Of a stretch of DNA of 64,000 nucleotides, positions 59,801 to 64,000 are shown piece by piece. The position numbers and the translations under genes are program-made. Source of the DNA: Platanthera guangdongensis (lineage: Eukaryota > Streptophyta > Magnoliopsida > Asparagales > Orchidaceae). The stretch covers positions 109,091,808 to 109,155,807 of the forward strand of contig CM077162.1 in assembly GCA_039583875.1 (NCBI GenBank), written 5' to 3'. The stretch's first letter is position 1; each line of letters begins with the position of its first letter. A model generated the notes under the pieces. The model was given only the letters and a program-made list of their open reading frames with translations. It was not told the DNA's origin and ran no database searches.

Positions 59801-59891
59801 TGTTGTTGAACGAATCCATATCAATATCGAATCCTGCATCAAATTTCATGGCGGCTAGGACTGCAACTGAGATGGCCATTGTTTCCTGCAA
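56823..59891 (-). pseudogene. Sirevirus-like S: ORF3 (envelope-like position)
   Basis: One reading frame of about 1,020 codons from the ATG at 59891 to the stop at 56823, interrupted by in-frame stops at 59364 (and shortly after), near 59255 and 59015, at 58383 and at 57624. The N-terminal ~175 codons form a folded-looking domain (DNNDQIFRDILELFKEQK, LTPAALTEIFGLN, EFFDVLQRMGHSD, ISRYQLCLMGAIV). A Ser/Pro-rich region, an Ala/Ser/Val/Thr-rich low-complexity region (58200-57780) and a basic Arg/Gly/Gln-rich tail (SQHRGSQFRGYQSRRG, KEIKLIKSKEKE-like end) follow. I see no signal peptide or membrane-spanning segment, so the name envelope-like rests on position only. Stops are few for the length, suggesting recent decay. 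Confidence 0.72.
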
Positions 59892-60375
59892 AAATCAACA
59901 AACAAACGATCAAGTGTAGAGATGTTTGGAGGGAAAAGAAAATTTGCAGAGAGAACGAAGGCGCAAAGAGAGAACGACGACCGAAAAAAGAGTTTTATAT
60001 TAGGGTTCGACGTAGAAAAGGAAAGATCGTTGAATTCAGTTCGACGATCGGTGCTTCTAAAGGAATCTGAAAGGTCTTCAATATCGTCGATCTCCGTTCG
60101 ACGATATTGGAGAGCGTTGAGCTCCGTTCGACGATAGTTCAGAAAACAAAATCGTCGAGCTTCGTTCGACGATCGCTGACCTGGAGAGATAGTTGAACAC
60201 TATCTGAGAAGCACTGAACTCTGGTCGACGATTTCGGAAAGCGTCGATCTCCGTTCGACGATCTGGGGGAAAATCGTCGAGCGCAGTTCAGAGACCAGAA
60301 ACACTCTTATACCCTAGAAAAATTAAGATGTTTGCCTAGTCTTGGTGATTTTTAGATTTTTGAAAATCTTGGAAC
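59892..60375 (-). repeat. Sirevirus-like S: intergenic palindromic array before ORF3
   Basis: About 480 bp between the RNase H stop and ORF3. Roughly seven boxes of the LTR type (for example ATCGTCGAGCTTCGTTCGACGAT-like, 60010-60295) lie 120-400 bp upstream of the ORF3 start. No gene is present. Confidence 0.8.
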
Positions 60376-62331
60376 TTATTTTAGACTTCCTCCATCTAAC
60401 ATTCCTAACTGATTCAGGAAGAAGGTGTGTTTCTTTTCATCTAAGGGTTTGGTGGAAATATCTCCCATTTGCAAATCAGTTGGGATATATTGAAGTTCAA
60501 TTTTGTTCTTCTCAACATTATCCCTTAAAAAGTGATGTCTAATTTCTATGTGTTTTGTCCTACTATGAAGGACTGGATTTTGTGCTATAGAAATAGCACT
60601 GGTATTATCACAAAAGATTTTTGACTTCTCTAAGTTGTAGCTATAGTCTAGGAGTTAGTTTTGAATCCATAATATTTGTGAACAACAACTACCTGCAGCC
60701 ATATATTCAGCTTCAGCAGTTGAAGTTGACACAAATATTTGTTTCTTGCAAAACCAAGAGACAAGTCTATCACCAAGAAACTGACAAATTCCACTGGTGC
60801 TTTTCCTGTCAATTCTGCATCCAGCATAATCAGCATCAGAAAATCCAGTTAAGTCAAAGGATGAATCTTTTGGATACCAGAGACCTAGATTTGGACAACT
60901 TTTAACATACATGAGAATCCTTTTTACTAATGTTAGGTGTGACTCTCTATAGTTCACTTAAAATCTAGCACATATGCATGTAGCAACCATTATGTCAGGT
61001 CTACTAGTTGTAAGGTACAATAAGGAATCAATCATTGCTCTATATGTTGTCTGATCAACAGGTTTCCCATGTTCATCAGCATCCAATACAGCATTAGTAG
61101 GCATAGGTGTTTTCATACAAGATGCTTCAGACATACCAAATTTCTTAACCAATTCCTTTGCATACTTGGGTTGAGAAATAAATATGCCTTCAGCATGTTG
61201 TTTGATTTGCAATCCTAAGAAGAAGGATAGCTCACCCATGCTACTCATTTCAAATTTAGAGTGTATTAGATTGGAAAACCTTCTGTACAAATTTGAATCG
61301 GTAGAAACAAAGATAATATCATCTACATAGATTTGTACTAGTAGGGTATGAGACTTATGAGTTCTAATAAAAAGAGTTTGGTCTACTCTACCCCTTATAA
61401 ACTCATTTTTCAGGAGAAAGCATGCTAGGGTCTCATACCATGCTCTAGGAGCTTGCTTGAGACCATATAATGCTTTATTCAATTTAAAAACATAATCAGG
61501 ATGAGATGAAGAGATAAAACCTGGTGGTTGTCTAACGTAGACTTCTTCTTTGATGTCTCCATTTAGAAAAGCACTCTTTACATCCATCTGGTATACTTTG
61601 AAGCCTTTGTGTGCTGCATATGCTAAGAAGATTCTAATAGCCTCCAACCTTGCAACTGGTGCAAAAGTCTAGTCATAATCCATGCCTTCTTCTTGAGAGT
61701 ACCCTTGAGCAACTAGCATTGCCTTGTTCCTTACAATGACTCCTTGATCATCCAATTTATTTCTGAACACCCACTTTGTTCCAACAATGGAGTGATCCTT
61801 AGGCCTTGGTACTAGTTCCCAAAGTTTGTTCCTTTCAAATTGATGTAACTCTTCTTGCATTGTAATGATCCAGTGTGGATCTTGCTCAGCATCTTGAATG
61901 GATTGAGGTTCAATTTGAGAAAGGAAGCAAGTGTGCATCAGGTTTTGGTTAACCTGATTTCTGGTTTGCACACCAGCAGAGATGTCTCCAATCACTTGGG
62001 AGATTGAATGGTCTCTTGATGATACTAAATCAACAGGGGGTGTTGATTGTTCACCAACCTGTGTTGTTGTTTCCTCTTGTGGTACAACAACTGGCTCTTC
62101 AAGAAGTTTCTCTTCATGATGTTGAATGTCTTCTTCATCTTCACTGCTTTCATCCTTTTGAGTAATTTGTATTCTGTCCAAGTCTTCAGCTAGAGAGTGT
62201 ACCTGCAAAGGTTCTATGGTAGAAGTGTCCTTCTCCTTGAAAGACATGTTAGATTCATCAAAAGATATGTGAATAGATTCTTCAATTTTAAGAGTTGATT
62301 TATTATAAACCCTATAAGCCTTACTGATCAT
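60376..62331 (-). pseudogene. pol: Sirevirus-like S: integrase tail, RT and RNase H
   Basis: Starts at KAYRVYNKSTLKIEESIH, the segment normally found after the integrase core. An acidic linker follows (DESSEDEEDIQHHEE), then RT (EELHQFERNKLWELVPRP, a TAG at 61669 before the FAPVARL segment, [32 protein letters not shown], intact YVDD near 61320) and RNase H (FSDADYAGCRIDRKSTSG, STAEAEYMAAGSCC, KHIEIRHHFLRDNVEK), ending with TAA at 60376-60378. Further stops lie at 60958 and 60655. All parts share one frame, so only point nonsense changes separate them. The catalytic integrase core is absent. Confidence 0.9.
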
Positions 62332-62775
62332 GGTGCCCTAGTCTCTTATGCCATAAAACAGTAGGTCTACTAATAGAGTTAAACATGCAAATATCTACAT
62401 CTGTTGAAAGAAAGTCTACTAAGTAGATGTTACCTTTCCTTTTACCTGTCAACACAGTTATGTTGTCCTCTGACTTGATCATGCATAAGGCTTTGCTGAA
62501 AGTCACCTGGTAGCCTTCATCACATAGCTGACTGATACTGATCAAATTGTGCTTCAGTCCTTCCACATAGGCTACCTTCTTGAATGTGACTGTGCCAATC
62601 TGGACTGCACCATATCCTTTTGTCAGTCCAAAGTTTGAATCACCAAATATGACTTTGGGTCCAAGCTTGGCTTTAAAGGATGTGAGGTTGTCCCTATTTC
62701 CTGTCATGTGCTTTGAGCACCCACTATCTAAATACCATTGCTTGTTTGATGTTGGATAGGTCTTCACCTGCACAT
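62321..62775 (-). pseudogene. pol: Sirevirus-like S: protease and pre-integrase
   Basis: Open frame with aspartic protease signature WYLDSGCSKHMTG (near 62737-62700), then VAYVEGLKHNLISISQLCD and the pre-integrase motif TVLWHKRLGH, cut off at HHDQ. The next base pairs already belong to the post-integrase segment in another frame, so about 1 kb encoding the zinc-binding and catalytic integrase domains is deleted at about 62325. Confidence 0.88.
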
Positions 62776-63167
62776 AAAATAATTCACTTGTTTTTGACCC
62801 AGTTTACCTTGGGCCTAGGTTAATAACCTTTAAATTCAGAAGTAAATGACATCCCTGGTTGACTCTTATAACCTTAAGGATGATATCTCCTTGGAGGTAT
62901 TATCCATTCAGTATAAGGGTTAAATCTTTGGGATGAAGGACCCCTAGGATTTGAATTTGATTTACCCTTGAAAGAATTTCCAAAGCTATGATCTCTGTTC
63001 GACGATCGTTGAGCTGTGTTCGACGATCTTGGGTCATATCGTCGAGCTCCGTTCGATGGTCAACTGTGGCAGAGTTCAGGAATTAGAGATCGTCGACCTA
63101 ATTTAGAAGATTTAGCCTGAGATCGTCGATCTGCGTTCGGCGATCATCTACCTCCGTTCGACGATTT
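62776..63167 (-). repeat. Sirevirus-like S: palindromic boxes at gag/protease junction
   Basis: The region between the Gag tail and protease, normally coding, holds five or six degenerate copies of the same TCGTCGA...TCGACGA box (62995-63170) and several stops. The other part (62776-62990) still resembles Gag-Pol linker sequence but is out of frame. Confidence 0.75.
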
Positions 63168-64000
63168 CTATTGAACCTTGGTTTTCTTGGGTAAGTCAGA
63201 ATTTTTCCTAGCTACCTCTACAACTCCCTTTCCTTTATCAGAAATAAACTTGATTGGGGTTGTTAGAACTATAGGTTGGCTGGATGAAGCACCCAAGCCC
63301 AGTGTACTGTTCAATCTAGAGTTCACTGTGCTTGTGATGTCCATTAGCTTGATGCTTCTCCCATTAAGGGATTCTTCAAGCTTTTTGGCCTCTGATAGCT
63401 CACTTTTCAGTGAAGCTATCTGCTCCCTAAACATAGTGCTTTAAACTCAGACTTAAAGTCCTCAGAATTGAAATCAAAAGAACTAATTACCTGGTCTTCT
63501 TCAAATTGAGTTTCTTAGTCTGACTATGACTCTTCTGCATCAGAACTGTGTTGAGAGGCGTTGATTGCCATCATGCAGAACTCCTTCTCTTCAGCATCAT
63601 CTTCATCATCACTGGAGCTGGATGAAGCTTCTGATTCTTCTTCTATTTCACTCCAAGATTCAGCAACAAATCCCTTCCTTGTGTGTTTGTTCTTGCTGGA
63701 GGAGGGTTTGACATTGCCATTCTTCTTAAAGTCTTTTTCTGTTGTCTTTTCTTTCCTGTCCTTTCTGTCCTTGTTTTTATTTTCTGGACAGTCAGGCACA
63801 ATGTAGCCTAGTTTCCTGCAACCAAAGCAAATAATATCTTTATTATTTGATCTATCATACCTTGGCTTGTCATGCTCTTTGTATGATCTCTTCCTGAAGT
63901 CCTTCCTGGCCATCTTGAAAAATCTTTTACCCAGTAGACTAAGCAGCTCAACATTTCCTGTGACTTTGTATTCAGGCTGATCTTCAGTGGCTTTAAAAGC
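63168..64000 (-). pseudogene. gag: Sirevirus-like S: gag C-terminal part
   Basis: The frame is open from the window edge to 63524. It shows a basic stretch (MARKDFRKRSYKEHDKPRYDR), a nucleocapsid knuckle CFGCRKLGYIVPDC in which the usual His is Tyr, a Lys/Asp-rich region and a Ser/Glu/Asp-rich tail (SSSSDDEDDAEEKEF). After two stops (63524 and a few codons on) and a frame change, the Gag tail continues at 63434 leftward (MFREQIASLKSELSEAKKLEESL), a coiled-coil-like helix typical of Sirevirus Gag. The N-terminal Gag domain lies outside the window. Confidence 0.82.

Larger units (their letters stand above)
55090..64000 (-). mobile_element. Sirevirus-like copia S (3' portion)
   Basis: A minus-strand Ty1/copia element inserted in H and continuing beyond the window. 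From right to left: gag, protease, a deleted integrase, RT/RNase H, a long ORF3 in the position of the SIRE1-type envelope-like gene, a polypurine tract and the 3' LTR (55090-56674). A third ORF after pol and palindromic motifs in non-coding parts are known traits of Sireviruses. The 5' LTR, PBS and TSD partner are not visible. Confidence 0.85.

Noticed and set aside
56823..59891. ORF3 as a genuine viral envelope gene.
   Set aside because: No signal peptide, cleavage site or membrane anchor can be seen; only its position after pol resembles env.

Overview
The window looks like intergenic heterochromatin of a flowering plant. I find no host gene, tRNA or rRNA. Essentially all 64 kb is LTR retrotransposon sequence from lineages typical of angiosperms: Ty3/gypsy chromovirus-like elements primed by initiator tRNA-Met, Athila-like Ty3/gypsy elements primed by tRNA-Asp, ordinary Ty1/copia elements, and a Sirevirus-like copia element with an extra ORF after pol. 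I cannot name the species.

Positions 1-50543 form a nested stack reconstructed from LTR pairs, target-site duplications (TSDs) and broken reading frames. The oldest layer is copia element D (remnant 50544-52995). Gypsy C (+) sits in D: its pol end is at 1-600 and its 3' LTR is 682-2194 plus 48720-50543. Gypsy A (-) sits in the LTR of C (2195-48714; TSD AGCGG/AGGGG). Gypsy B (+) sits in the 5' LTR of A (9034-45244; TSD TAAGC). Copia G (+) sits in the 5' LTR of B (10953-26766; TSD CTGCT). Gypsy F (-) sits in the integrase of G (13274-23927; TSD TATGG). Athila-like E (+) sits separately in the 3' end of B (31629-43120; TSD GGTGG/GGAGG). This is six levels deep along D>C>A>B>G>F.

To the right lie an unclassified GC-rich LTR-like block (Z, 52996-54204), a fragment of an Athila-like pol (H, 54205-55089, minus) and the 3' LTR, ORF3, pol and part of gag of Sirevirus-like element S (55090-64000, minus), which runs off the window.

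Each element encodes, or once encoded, the usual retrotransposon set: Gag (particle), protease, reverse transcriptase, RNase H and integrase. All are broken by stops, frameshifts, deletions or later insertions. Two observations go beyond routine annotation. First, gypsy elements A and F each have a probable spliceosomal intron exactly between the Gag zinc knuckles and the protease. Retaining the intron would end Gag; splicing would open a Gag-Pol frame. Second, six elements carry arrays of GC-rich palindromic boxes in the U3 part of the LTR. The 14-bp box GACACGGGCGTGTC recurs in lineages C, B and F and nearly exactly in the unrelated Athila-like E. G and S have their own boxes, and S repeats its box in front of ORF3 and at the gag/protease junction.
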